Shown here: in pieces, positions 26,091 through 34,140 of the stretch
How positions within the stretch are numbered: the first letter of the stretch is position 1
How the letters are laid out: every line of letters starts with the position of its first letter
NCBI RefSeq assembly: GCF_002158995.1
Contig: NZ_LOHF01000004.1
Span: 152,298-211,759, forward strand
Reading direction: 5' to 3'
From: Pseudomonas caspiana
GTDB taxonomy: Bacteria; Pseudomonadota; Gammaproteobacteria; Pseudomonadales; Pseudomonadaceae
DNA length: 59,462 nucleotides
The notes under the pieces: model-generated
The model's input: only the letters and a program-made list of their open reading frames with translations
What the model was told of the DNA's origin: nothing
Database searches by the model: none
Made by a program: the position numbers and the translations under genes

Positions 26091-26939
26091 ATGAAGATGC
26101 GGAAAATCCTGGGCGTGGGTGCGGCTCTGGCACTTGCTGTCAGTTCCACTCTGGCACATGCCAAAGAAGTGAGTATCGGTTACGTAGACGGTTGGTCCGA
26201 CAGCGTTGCGACGACCAACGTCGCCGCTGTAGTGATCAAGCAAAAGTTGGGTTATGACGTAAAACTGCAGGCAGTTGCGGCCGGGATCATGTGGCAGGGC
26301 GTCGCGACGGGCAAGCTGGACATGATGCTGTCGGCATGGCTGCCGGTGACTCATGGCGAGTATCTGGCAAAGAACAAAGACAACGTTGTGAACTATGGCT
26401 CCAACTTCAAAGACGCCAAGATCGGTCTGATCGTGCCTGAGTACGTGAAAGCCAACAGTATTGAAGACCTCAAGACCGATGCATCCTTCAAGAAGAAAAT
26501 TGTCGGTATTGATGCAGGCTCGGGCGTCATGATCAAAACCGATCAGGCGATCAAGGATTACGGTCTGGACGGTTACAAGCTGCAGGCCAGTTCCGGTGCC
26601 GGGATGATTGCCGAGCTGACTCGTGCTGAAAACAAGAAGGAGTCCATCGCAGTAACTGGCTGGGTGCCGCACTGGATGTTCGCCAAGTGGAAGCTCAAGT
26701 TCCTTGAAGACCCAAAAGGTGTTTATGGCGCGGCTGAAACCGTTGACAGCGTCGGCAGCAAAGAGCTGGCGACTAAAGCACCGGAAGTCGCCGAGTTCCT
26801 GAAGAAATTCCAGTGGAAGTCCAAGGATGAAATCGGCGAAGTCATGCTGGCCATCCAGGACGGCGCTAAACCTGAAGCCGCAGCCGAGGCCTGGGTTGCC
26901 AAGAACCCTGATCGCGTAAAGGAGTGGACGGGTAAATAA
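26091..26939 (+). CDS. betX: Betaine/choline-type ABC substrate-binding protein
   Basis: Predicted 282-residue periplasmic binding protein of the OpuAC family. A signal peptide ends LAHA-KEVSIG. The Trp residues of the quaternary-amine box are present (GYVDGWSDS, AAGIMWQG, SAWLPVTHGEY and GWVPHWMFAKWKL). No permease or ATPase gene is adjacent; in Pseudomonas such orphan binding proteins (BetX, CaiX) deliver to the shared CbcWV transporter. The symbol rests on sequence type and on its position before yjcH-actP. The frame extends to 25983, but ATG 26091 (MKMRKIL) follows GGGGAAG and starts the signal peptide. Confidence 0.8.
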   Translation: MKMRKILGVGAALALAVSSTLAHAKEVSIGYVDGWSDSVATTNVAAVVIKQKLGYDVKLQAVAAGIMWQGVATGKLDMMLSAWLPVTHGEYLAKNKDNVVNYGSNFKDAKIGLIVPEYVKANSIEDLKTDASFKKKIVGIDAGSGVMIKTDQAIKDYGLDGYKLQASSGAGMIAELTRAENKKESIAVTGWVPHWMFAKWKLKFLEDPKGVYGAAETVDSVGSKELATKAPEVAEFLKKFQWKSKDEIGEVMLAIQDGAKPEAAAEAWVAKNPDRVKEWTGK

Positions 26940-26964
26940 ACGCCACGTCTGACGTAAAACCAAA

Positions 26965-26996
26965 ACCGCCTGATTTAACGATCGGGCGGTTTTTTT
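26965..26996 (+). terminator. Rho-independent terminator of the betaine-binding gene
   Basis: ACCGCCTGAT and ATCGGGCGGT form a 10-bp stem with one G-T pair, followed by T7, 25 bases after the stop. Confidence 0.92.
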
Positions 26997-27080
26997 ATGC
27001 GGGCTATAAACCATAACGCGGTATGGCTTCCAGCTGTGTCTCACGTATCGCATGCAAGCTCTGCAACGGGAATCACCGAT

Positions 27081-27176
27081 GACGTGGGACCGGCTTCAGC
27101 CGGGAAGAGGCCGGGACAGACGCTGAATCTTTATCTGCAGAAAAACCGCCTTCCCGGCTAAAGCCGGTCCCACGTC
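27081..27176. repeat. REP inverted pair, GTGGGACCGGCTTTAGCCGG family
   Basis: GACGTGGGACCGGCTTCAGC on the left and GCTAAAGCCGGTCCCACGTC on the right. The remainder of 26997-27338 holds the promoter region of yjcH; no other gene is seen. Confidence 0.9.
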
Positions 27177-27331
27177 AGCTTGCAGGCATACATAGAATTT
27201 CCCACATAGTCCGCGCTATTCCTTAGGCCCGGTTTCAGCCCGCAATGTCGTTCTAATACTAAGGTCGTCTGGAGCGCTTGCCAGACCGGACTAAAGTGCA
27301 ATGTGTGACATCTCATCTGTGCTGCGAGGAC

Positions 27332-27339
27332 AAAAACAA
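27332..27339 (+). promoter_or_regulatory. Candidate Hfq/Crc CA motif at the yjcH start
   Basis: AAAAACAA fits the AANAANAA catabolite-repression motif and overlaps the yjcH start codon, where binding by Hfq/Crc would block translation. Confidence 0.5.
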
Positions 27340-27650
27340 TGAACGACAGCATTTACCTCTCGATTCAAGACAGCCCCCGTTTCAAGGAGCTGGTATCCAA
27401 AAGGGAGCGTTTCGCCTGGATTCTTTCGGCGATCATGCTTGGGCTCTATGCCGCTTTCATCCTTTTGATTGCTTATGGACCACACATTCTAGGCGCGAAA
27501 ATTAGCGCTACTTCGACTATTACCTGGGGAATGCCGATTGGGGTCGGCCTGATCCTGTCTGCATTTGTGCTGACTGGCATCTACGTTCGCCGTGCCAACG
27601 GCGAGTTCGATGACCTGAACAACGCCATCCTGAAGGAGGCACAGCAATGA
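27339..27650 (+). CDS. yjcH: DUF485 inner-membrane protein YjcH
   Basis: Predicted 103-residue membrane protein with two transmembrane helices ([20 protein letters not shown] and [20 protein letters not shown]) and a cytoplasmic C-terminus ([11 protein letters not shown]). DUF485 proteins are encoded just before actP in many proteobacteria and are presumed accessory subunits of the symporter. The last codons overlap actP (ATGA), so translation is coupled. GAGGAC precedes the start, and a CA motif overlaps the start codon. Confidence 0.9.
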   Translation: MNDSIYLSIQDSPRFKELVSKRERFAWILSAIMLGLYAAFILLIAYGPHILGAKISATSTITWGMPIGVGLILSAFVLTGIYVRRANGEFDDLNNAILKEAQQ

Positions 27651-29305
27651 TCGGGCGTCTATCAGCAGTATTCGGCCTGGCTGCCTTCGCACCGTCGCTC
27701 TGGGCGGCAGATGCGTTAACGGGCGCTGTGCAAAAGCAACCGTTGAACACCTCGGCGATTGTCATGTTCCTGGTGTTCGTTGCGTTCACGCTGTACATCA
27801 CTTACTGGGCATCGAAAAAGAACAAGACAGCATCGGACTATTACTCTGCGGGCGGCAAGATCACCGGTTTTCAAAATGGTCTGGCCATCGCCGGTGACTA
27901 CATGTCGGCGGCGTCCTTCCTGGGTATTTCCGCGCTGGTGTACACCTCCGGCTATGACGGCCTGATCTATTCGATCGGCTTCCTGGTGGGCTGGCCGATC
28001 ATTCTGTTCCTGATCGCCGAACGCCTGCGTAACCTGGGTAAATACACCTTTGCTGACGTGGCGTCCTATCGTCTCAAGCAGAAAGAAATTCGCACCCTGT
28101 CCGCCTGCGGTTCTCTGGTGGTGGTTGCGTTCTACCTGATTGCGCAGATGGTGGGTGCCGGTAAGTTGATCCAGCTGTTGTTCGGTCTTGACTACACCGT
28201 TGCGGTAATTCTGGTCGGTATTCTGATGTGCCTGTATGTGCTGTTCGGCGGCATGCTGGCCACCACCTGGGTACAGATCATCAAGGCAGTCATGCTGCTC
28301 TCCGGTGCGTCTTTCATGGCGCTGATGGTGATGAAGCACGTCAACTTCGACTTCAACCTGCTGTTCGCCGAGGCGGTCAAGGTTCACCCTAAAGGTGAAG
28401 CGATCATGAGCCCGGGCGGTCTGGTGAAGGATCCGATCTCGGCGTTCTCCCTGGGCCTGGCACTGATGTTTGGTACCGCAGGTCTGCCACACATTCTGAT
28501 GCGCTTCTTCACCGTGAGCGATGCTAAAGAAGCTCGCAAGTCGGTGTTCTACGCAACGGGATTCATCGGTTACTTCTACATCCTGACCTTCATCATCGGC
28601 TTCGGCGCGATCCTGCTGGTCAGCACCAACCCGGCGTTCAAAGATGCAGCGGGCGCTTTGTTGGGTGGTAACAACATGGCAGCGGTGCACCTTGCCGATG
28701 CGGTCGGTGGCAGTCTGTTCCTGGGCTTTATCTCGGCAGTAGCGTTTGCGACCATTCTGGCCGTTGTTGCCGGTCTGACCCTGGCGGGTGCTTCGGCAGT
28801 GTCCCACGACCTGTATGCAAGCGTGATCAAAGCCGGTAAAGCCAACGAGAAGGACGAAATCCGTGTCTCGAAGATGACTACGATTGCCCTGGCAGTTGTG
28901 GCAATCCTTCTGGGTATCGCTTTCGAAAGCCAGAACATCGCGTTCATGGTCGGCCTGGCGTTCTCCATCGCAGCCAGCTGTAACTTCCCGGTACTGCTGC
29001 TTTCCATGTACTGGAAAAAACTGACCACCCGTGGCGCCATGATTGGTGGCTGGATGGGCTTGATCAGTGCTGTGGTGCTGATGATTCTTGGCCCAACCAT
29101 CTGGGTTTCGATCCTGCATAATCCGAAACCCATCTTCCCGTACGAATACCCGGCGCTGTTCTCTATCGCCATCGCATTCGTGGGTATCTGGTTCTTCTCG
29201 ATTACCGACAAGTCCAAAGCAGGGGAAGACGAGCGCGCCTTGTTCTACCCGCAGTTCGTCCGCTCGCAGACTGGCCTGGGTGCCAGCGGCGCGTCGTCGC
29301 ACTAA
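27647..29305 (+). CDS. actP: Cation/acetate symporter ActP
   Basis: Predicted 552-residue solute:sodium symporter importing acetate and similar short monocarboxylates. A signal-like first segment ends LWAAD, followed by about 13 transmembrane helices. The SSS family signatures are visible: [49 protein letters not shown] and [18 protein letters not shown]. It overlaps yjcH by 4 bases and is followed by a good terminator, making a two-gene operon. Catabolite control through the CA motif at yjcH is likely. Confidence 0.94.
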   Translation: MIGRLSAVFGLAAFAPSLWAADALTGAVQKQPLNTSAIVMFLVFVAFTLYITYWASKKNKTASDYYSAGGKITGFQNGLAIAGDYMSAASFLGISALVYTSGYDGLIYSIGFLVGWPIILFLIAERLRNLGKYTFADVASYRLKQKEIRTLSACGSLVVVAFYLIAQMVGAGKLIQLLFGLDYTVAVILVGILMCLYVLFGGMLATTWVQIIKAVMLLSGASFMALMVMKHVNFDFNLLFAEAVKVHPKGEAIMSPGGLVKDPISAFSLGLALMFGTAGLPHILMRFFTVSDAKEARKSVFYATGFIGYFYILTFIIGFGAILLVSTNPAFKDAAGALLGGNNMAAVHLADAVGGSLFLGFISAVAFATILAVVAGLTLAGASAVSHDLYASVIKAGKANEKDEIRVSKMTTIALAVVAILLGIAFESQNIAFMVGLAFSIAASCNFPVLLLSMYWKKLTTRGAMIGGWMGLISAVVLMILGPTIWVSILHNPKPIFPYEYPALFSIAIAFVGIWFFSITDKSKAGEDERALFYPQFVRSQTGLGASGASSH

Positions 29306-29327
29306 ACAGCAATAAGTGCTCCAAAAG

Positions 29328-29352
29328 AAAGCAGCCTTCGGGCTGCTTTTTT
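29328..29352 (+). terminator. Rho-independent terminator of yjcH-actP
   Basis: AAAGCAGCC, a TTCG tetraloop and GGCTGC are followed by T6, 23 bases after the actP stop. Confidence 0.93.
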
Positions 29353-29366
29353 GTTGCCCTGATTCT

Positions 29367-29681
29367 GGAGCCATCGGAGGTTGCGACGGTCGCGATGGCA
29401 GTGCGTCAGACAAAACGCCATCGCGGTCTCGCGTTGCTCGTGCGCTCCTACAGTGTGTGAGGCTGGACAATTATTGTGTAGGAGCCATCGGAGGTTACGA
29501 CGGTCGCGATGGCGGTGCGTTAGACAAAACGCCATCGCGGCCTCGCGGTGCTCGTGCGCTCCTACAGTGTGTGAGGCTGGCAAAGAATCATGTAGGAGCC
29601 ATCGGAGGTTACGACGGTCGCGATGGCGGTGTGTCAGAAACAACGCCATCGAGGCCTCGCGGCCCTCGTGCGCTTCTACAG
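29367..29681. repeat. Tandem array of three REP pairs with 114-bp period
   Basis: Units start at 29367, 29481 and 29595, each with GGAGCCATCGGAGGTT. Each is an inverted pair (CGCGATGGC... GCCATCG, ending CTCCTACAG) followed by a linker such as TGTGTGAGGCTGG. The third unit is the most diverged and lacks the linker. Short open frames across the array are repeat artefacts. Nothing else is seen in 29353-29754. Confidence 0.9.
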
Positions 29682-29754
29682 AAACTAGTTGGGTTAGATA
29701 ATCAGGTGCGTTTTACTAGTTCAGAATTGGAGCCTGATTAGTTATCAACCCAAT

Positions 29755-29779
29755 AAAAAGCCCCGCTATAAGCGGGGCT
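29755..29779 (-). terminator. Rho-independent terminator of the DUF3309 gene
   Basis: AGCCCCGCT and AGCGGGGCT form a 9-bp stem with a three-base loop, followed on the minus strand by a T-run, 23 bases after the stop codon. Confidence 0.9.
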
Positions 29780-29802
29780 GTTTTACTGCTGGCGTGGGAA
29801 CG

Positions 29803-29961
29803 TTATATCCGTCCCAGCAACACCAGAATCAGCAGAATCACCAGTACGGTACCGATGATGCCCGACGGACCATAGCCCCAGCTGCGGGAGTGCGGGAATA
29901 CTGGCAGACCGCCGATCAACAGCAGAATCAGGACGATGATAAGAATAGTGCCGATGCCCAT
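29803..29961 (-). CDS. DUF3309 small membrane protein
   Basis: A 52-residue protein of two hydrophobic helices (IGTILIIVLILLLIGGLPVF and IIGTVLVILLILVLLG) joined by the family turn HSRSWGYGPSG. GGAAGGAA lies 8 bases before its ATG and a good terminator follows, so it is a real small gene. DUF3309 proteins are common in Pseudomonas; their function is unknown. It is transcribed alone. Confidence 0.9.
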   Translation of the reverse strand: MGIGTILIIVLILLLIGGLPVFPHSRSWGYGPSGIIGTVLVILLILVLLGRI

Positions 29962-30205
29962 GATGAGTTCCTTCCTTAGTTCTTGGTAGATGGCTAGAAC
30001 AGTTCAAGCTTCCGCCCGATGGCATAAAGTTTGTGCTGCTTGAATGATCCGACTGTAGGCGTTCGGAAAAAGTCCATCGGAAACGTGAGAAAGTTTACAT
30101 TTTGAAAAAAGTTTATAAGTGCCAAAATCAAGTTGAACTTTAAACCTCTGTAACTGTTTTCATTTTTCAACGGTGTGTCGGGCCGCTCTGGCTGAGGACC
30201 TTTTT

Positions 30206-30577
30206 ATGTTCTACCGACTGGGTGCTGATGCTGTATTGGTCATCCATCTCCTGTTCATCGTGTTCGTGTTGTTTGGCGCACTGCTGGTTTTGCGCTGGCG
30301 GTGGTTGGTGGTGCTGCATATCCCCGCGATGATCTGGGGTGCGGTGGTGGAGTTTTTTCACCTCTACTGTCCGCTGACGCCTCTGGAAAATGCACTGCGC
30401 GTTCGCGCTGGCGGTGCGGGTTACGAGGCTGGCTTCATTGAGCATTACCTGATCGCACTAATCTACCCGGCAGGCCTTACACCGCAGATCCAGTTGTGGC
30501 TGGGCGGTGTGGTACTGGGTTGCAACCTTGTTGCGTATGGCTGGCTGATCACTCGTTTGCGGCGCAAAGGCACGTAG
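30206..30577 (+). CDS. DUF2784 membrane protein
   Basis: Predicted 123-residue inner-membrane protein with about four helices (AVLVIHLLFIVFVLFGALLV; WLVVLHIPAMIWGAVVEFF; LIALIYPA; WLGGVVLGCNLVAYGWLI). The conserved segment with CPLTPLEN is typical of DUF2784. Function unknown. The frame is open from 30173, but ATG 30206 follows GAGGAC and begins where the family similarity starts. Next on the same strand, after 117 bases, is the SDR gene. Confidence 0.85.
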   Translation: MFYRLGADAVLVIHLLFIVFVLFGALLVLRWRWLVVLHIPAMIWGAVVEFFHLYCPLTPLENALRVRAGGAGYEAGFIEHYLIALIYPAGLTPQIQLWLGGVVLGCNLVAYGWLITRLRRKGT

Positions 30578-30694
30578 GCCGTGGGTTTGCCCGTGTCATT
30601 CAGCGTTCTGATGGTAGGTCGAAGCGACGATCCTCGTGGTTACACTGGGCTCACTTGGTAAAAAACATGAGCCCTCAACCACAAGGCGTTTCCT

Positions 30695-31510
30695 ATGCAA
30701 AATCGCATCATGATCACTGGCGCAGGTTCCGGCCTGGGTCGCGAAATCGCTCTACGCTGGGCCCGCGAGGGCTGGCGTCTGGCATTGTCTGACGTCAACG
30801 ATGCTGGTTTGCAGGAAACCCTCAAGTCTGTGCGCGATGCGGGTGGTGACGGGTTTGTTCAGCGCTGCGATGTACGCGACTACAGCCAGCTAACGGCACT
30901 GGCTCAGGCTTGCGAGGAAAAGTTTGGCGGCATCGACATTATCGTCAACAACGCCGGTGTCGCCTCGGGTGGTTTTTTCAACGAGCTGTCTCTGGAAGAT
31001 TGGGACTGGCAGATCGCGATCAATCTCATGGGAGTGGTCAAAGGCTGCAAGGCTTTCCTGCCGATGCTGGAGGCAAGTAAAGGCAAAATCATCAATATTG
31101 CGTCCATGGCTGCCTTGATGCAGGGGCCGGCGATGAGTAACTACAACGTCGCCAAAGCCGGCGTGGTGGCGCTTTCGGAAAGCTTGCTGGTCGAGTTAAG
31201 CGAACAAGAGGTCGGGGTGCATGTGGTGTGTCCGTCGTTTTTTCAGACCAATCTGCTGGACTCCTTCCGCGGGCCAACTCCGGCAATGAAAGCTCAGGTA
31301 GGCAAACTGCTGGAAAGCTCACCGATTACTGCCTCGGATATTGCTGAATACATTTACGACCAGGTTGCCCAGGGCCAATTCATGATCCTGCCGCACGAGC
31401 AAGGGCGCATGGCCTGGCAACTGAAACAGAAGAATCCACAGGCGCTGTATGACGAGATGACCAGCATGTGCGCGAAGATGCGGGCCAAGGCGCGACAGGG
31501 CAGGGAGTAG
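30695..31510 (+). CDS. Short-chain dehydrogenase/reductase
   Basis: Predicted 271-residue NAD(P)-dependent oxidoreductase of the classical SDR family. The cofactor motif is TGAGSGLG (8-15), followed by NNAG (about 88), a catalytic serine in IASMAAL and the YxxxK motif as YNVAK (about 151-155). The C-terminal region (about 200-271) is longer than the minimal SDR and rich in Lys/Met. The substrate is unknown. AAGG lies 8-11 bases upstream of the ATG. Confidence 0.88.
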   Translation: MQNRIMITGAGSGLGREIALRWAREGWRLALSDVNDAGLQETLKSVRDAGGDGFVQRCDVRDYSQLTALAQACEEKFGGIDIIVNNAGVASGGFFNELSLEDWDWQIAINLMGVVKGCKAFLPMLEASKGKIINIASMAALMQGPAMSNYNVAKAGVVALSESLLVELSEQEVGVHVVCPSFFQTNLLDSFRGPTPAMKAQVGKLLESSPITASDIAEYIYDQVAQGQFMILPHEQGRMAWQLKQKNPQALYDEMTSMCAKMRAKARQGRE

Positions 31511-31534
31511 ATTACCGACGATGAAATGCAGTCT

Positions 31535-31627
31535 CTGTGGGAGCCGGGCTTGCCCGCGATAAACGATAACTCGGTGCATGCCTGTAAATAAGGTTGACCC
31601 TATCGCGGGCAAGCCCAGCTCCCACAG
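31535..31627. repeat. REP inverted pair, GGCTTGCCCGCGAT family
   Basis: CTGTGGGAGCCGGGCTTGCC on the left and GGCAAGCCCAGCTCCCACAG on the right, after the SDR gene. Confidence 0.9.
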
Positions 31628-31693
31628 CTCTTACGGGTCCGCATGAGGTTTTTCTGATACGGTTGCGGCCATCCATCGCGACCGTTGAAGAGA

Positions 31694-32032
31694 ATGTCTG
31701 TGCTCAACTATTTCTGGTTTTTCCTGGCGGCTCTGTTCGAGATCGCCGGCTGTTATGCGTTCTGGATGTGGCTGCGCCAGGGTAAAAGCGCGCTGTGGGT
31801 GATTCCGGCGCTGATCAGCCTGACCTTGTTTGCATTCTTGCTCACTCGAGTCGAAGCGGCATATGCCGGTCGTGCCTATGCGGCCTATGGCGGAATCTAT
31901 GTCGTCGCTTCCATTGCGTGGCTGGGGATCATCGAGCGTGTCAGGCCACTGACATCAGACTGGTTGGGTGCGTCGCTCTGTGTGATCGGTGCAAGCATCA
32001 TCTTGTTTGGTCCGCGCTGGTCCGCGCCGTAA
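31694..32032 (+). CDS. YnfA family (UPF0060) membrane protein
   Basis: Predicted 112-residue protein with four transmembrane helices, starting [20 protein letters not shown] and containing [14 protein letters not shown], both typical of the YnfA family, which is related to small multidrug transporters. Function in Pseudomonas is not established. A TTG at 31685 is in frame, but ATG 31694 with AAGAGA upstream is preferred. Confidence 0.87.
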   Translation: MSVLNYFWFFLAALFEIAGCYAFWMWLRQGKSALWVIPALISLTLFAFLLTRVEAAYAGRAYAAYGGIYVVASIAWLGIIERVRPLTSDWLGASLCVIGASIILFGPRWSAP

Positions 32033-32183
32033 CTTTTCCTACCTGATTGGTCTTCAAGTAAGACGTTTCTGTCGGCTCGATCCGATGGGGGTGAAGGACG
32101 TTACTGATTTACTTCTAGCCAATTGATGCCTGCAGACAGTCCATGCAATCTGCCCTCCGGTTGACAATAAGAGAGTAGAAAAC

Positions 32184-32399
32184 ATGCTGGTGATAATGCG
32201 CGACATTGGGGAGGTATTTTCGATCGGCGATGAGGTCACCGTACAGATCCTCGCCATCAACGGTAACCAGATACGCTTGGGCATCGAAGCGCCCAAGGAC
32301 GTCAAGGTCCATCGGGCAGAGGTCTACAAGCGTATCGCCCAAAGGAATTCGCAACAGGCGGCAAAGGCAGGGCCGCTAGTGCCTGACACCGACTCCTGA
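32184..32399 (+). CDS. rsmI: CsrA/RsmA family RNA-binding regulator, RsmI type
   Basis: Predicted 71-residue post-transcriptional regulator binding GGA motifs in mRNA leaders. The CsrA fold is recognisable: MLVIMRDIGEVFSIGD, GNQIRLGIEAPKDVKVHR and the helix EVYKRIAQ. RNA-contact residues R6 and R44 are kept, while position 4 is Ile instead of Leu and the strand 1 region is divergent from RsmA. A tail of about 15 residues follows. From memory, P. putida rsmI is a few genes from actP, as here. The stop codon directly abuts the stop of the convergent YheU-like gene. Confidence 0.85.
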   Translation: MLVIMRDIGEVFSIGDEVTVQILAINGNQIRLGIEAPKDVKVHRAEVYKRIAQRNSQQAAKAGPLVPDTDS

Positions 32400-32627
32400 T
32401 TAGTCGAAAAACTCTTTGGGTACATCATGTTTGAGCATGAGCTGACACTGTTGACTTTCCAGGTCGAAAAAAATCACCGCCTGGCCTTTGCTCAATGCAT
32501 GACGCACACGTAAAACGCGGGTTTCCAAAGGCGTTTCATCGCCATTGTCGGTGCCGTCGCGGGTGACAAAGTCTTCAATCAGGCGCGTAAGGGTGTCTGC
32601 TTCGAGTTGGTCGTGGGGGATCAGCAT
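32400..32627 (-). CDS. YheU family protein (UPF0270)
   Basis: Predicted 75-residue protein starting MLIPHDQLEADTLTRLIEDF and VTRDGTDNG, the UPF0270 pattern. Function unknown. It ends exactly where rsmI ends, on the opposite strand, with no intergenic base, so the two 3' ends must overlap in RNA. Confidence 0.85.
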   Translation of the reverse strand: MLIPHDQLEADTLTRLIEDFVTRDGTDNGDETPLETRVLRVRHALSKGQAVIFFDLESQQCQLMLKHDVPKEFFD

Positions 32628-32706
32628 GGGCGTTCTCGCATCAATTCCCGGCGATGATAGTGCCGATGTCTGGAAAAAGCAGGGGAATAATCGTGGTTTT
32701 ACCTAT

Positions 32707-32790
32707 GCGAGGCTTGCCCGCGATAAGGCTAGCGCAGTAGGCAGGCATACCGCGTTATCGTTTATCGCGAGCAAGCTCGGCTCCCACAGG
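32707..32790. repeat. REP inverted pair, GGCTTGCCCGCGAT family, diverged
   Basis: GCGAGGCTTGCCCGCGATAA on the left and TTTATCGCGAGCAAGCTCGG on the right, downstream of the NAGGN operon. Confidence 0.8.
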
Positions 32791-32812
32791 ACATATTTCA
32801 AGCAGGGGTTTG

Positions 32813-34015
32813 CTACTCCACCTCTTCCCGATGCTGCCCAACCAGGCTGTCCACACTTGGCACGCGGGTGTCGGTTTCCATCTGGGTGTCGTGCTCGATC
32901 TGATGACTGAAGCGCTCCAGGGAAGACTGCGCCGGTTGTGCATCGCTCGCAAAAACTGGCGGACTTAGCATGTAAGCGCCCAGTAGACGGCTCAGCGCGG
33001 CGAGGCTGTCGATGTGGGTGCGCTCGTAACCATGAGTGGCATCGCAACCAAACGCGAGCAGGGCGGTGCGGATATCGTGGCCTGCGGTGACCGCCGAATG
33101 AGCATCGCTGAAGTAGTAGCGGAACATGTCGCGACGCACCGGCAGTTCATTTTCACTGCCCAGGCGCAGCAGGTGACGGGACAGGTGATAGTCGTAAGGG
33201 CCGCCGGAATCCTGCATCGCCACGCTGACCGCATGTTCGCTGGAGTGCTGACCAGGGGCGACCGGTGCGATATCAATGCCGACGAATTCACTGACATCCC
33301 AAGGCAGCACACCTGCAGCGCCGGTGCCGGTTTCCTCAGTGATGGTGAACAGCGGATGGCAGTCGATCTGCGGCTCGGCGCCACTGTCGACGATGGCCTT
33401 GAGCGCTGCCAGCAAGGCGGCGACACCGGCTTTATCGTCCAGATGGCGGGCGCTGATATGACCGCTTTCGGTGAATTCCGGCAATGGATCAAAGGCCACG
33501 AAGTCACCAATGCCAACCCCCAGCGATTCACAATCGGCTTTGGTGGTGCTGTAGGCATCAAGGCGCAGCTCGACGTGATCCCAACTGATGGGCATCTCAT
33601 CGACAGCAGTATTGAATGCATGACCGGACGCCATCAGCGGCAGTACGCTACCGCGAATCACGCCGTGATCCGTGAACACGCTGACGCGGCTGCCTTCGGC
33701 GAAGCGGCTCGACCAGCAACCAATGGGTGCCAGCGACAAGCGACCGTTGTCTTTGACTTCACGCACGGCTGCGCCAATGGTGTCCAGATGCGCAGAAACT
33801 GCGCGGTCCGGGCTGTTTTGCTTGCCTTTCAATGTGGCGCGAATCGTGCCGCGACGGGTTAATTCAAACGGGATGCCCAGTTCTTCCAGACGCTCGGCGA
33901 CGTAGCGCACGATGGTGTCGGTGAAGCCTGTCGGGCTTGGGATCGCGAGCATTTCCAACAGGACTTTCTGCAGGTAGTTCAGATCCGGTTCGGGGATTTT
34001 ATTTGCAGTGGTCAT
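32813..34015 (-). CDS. NAGGN-associated M42 family peptidase
   Basis: Predicted 400-residue cytosolic metallopeptidase of the M42/M20-like type that accompanies the N-acetylglutaminylglutamine amide osmolyte genes; possibly it breaks the dipeptide down. Metal-site motifs include SAHLDTIGAAV (about 75-85), HLDDKAGVAALLAAL (about 193-207), ITEETGTGAAG and SDAHSAVTAG. The start is ATG 34015, preceded by GAGGAG. It is the third gene after asnO and ngg, separated from ngg by 125 bases containing a REP pair, so its expression may be partly independent. Confidence 0.88.
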   Translation of the reverse strand: MTTANKIPEPDLNYLQKVLLEMLAIPSPTGFTDTIVRYVAERLEELGIPFELTRRGTIRATLKGKQNSPDRAVSAHLDTIGAAVREVKDNGRLSLAPIGCWSSRFAEGSRVSVFTDHGVIRGSVLPLMASGHAFNTAVDEMPISWDHVELRLDAYSTTKADCESLGVGIGDFVAFDPLPEFTESGHISARHLDDKAGVAALLAALKAIVDSGAEPQIDCHPLFTITEETGTGAAGVLPWDVSEFVGIDIAPVAPGQHSSEHAVSVAMQDSGGPYDYHLSRHLLRLGSENELPVRRDMFRYYFSDAHSAVTAGHDIRTALLAFGCDATHGYERTHIDSLAALSRLLGAYMLSPPVFASDAQPAQSSLERFSHQIEHDTQMETDTRVPSVDSLVGQHREEVE

Positions 34016-34055
34016 TGGGGTACTCCTCAAAATGCTAAAGCTTCACACCGTTTTT

Positions 34056-34120
34056 CTGTAGGAACTGCCGAAGCTGCGATTGGGCTAAATCGCGTTCGCA
34101 GCCTTCGGCAGCTCCTACAG
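34056..34120. repeat. REP inverted pair inside the NAGGN operon
   Basis: CTGTAGGAACTGCCGAAGCT on the left and GCCTTCGGCAGCTCCTACAG on the right, between ngg and the peptidase gene. Confidence 0.88.
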
Positions 34121-34140
34121 GGATCGGCGCGGCAAACAAT

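Noticed and set aside
27716..29470. 584-residue open frame on the minus strand across actP
   Set aside because: It is antisense to an unmistakable symporter, His/Gln-rich, without any domain.
29367..29681. CRISPR-like array
   Set aside because: The repeated unit is 114 bp and the linkers are alike rather than unique; it is tandem REP DNA.
29302..29741. Repetitive open frames of 115 and 141 residues
   Set aside because: Their repeated sequence is only the translation of the 114-bp REP array.
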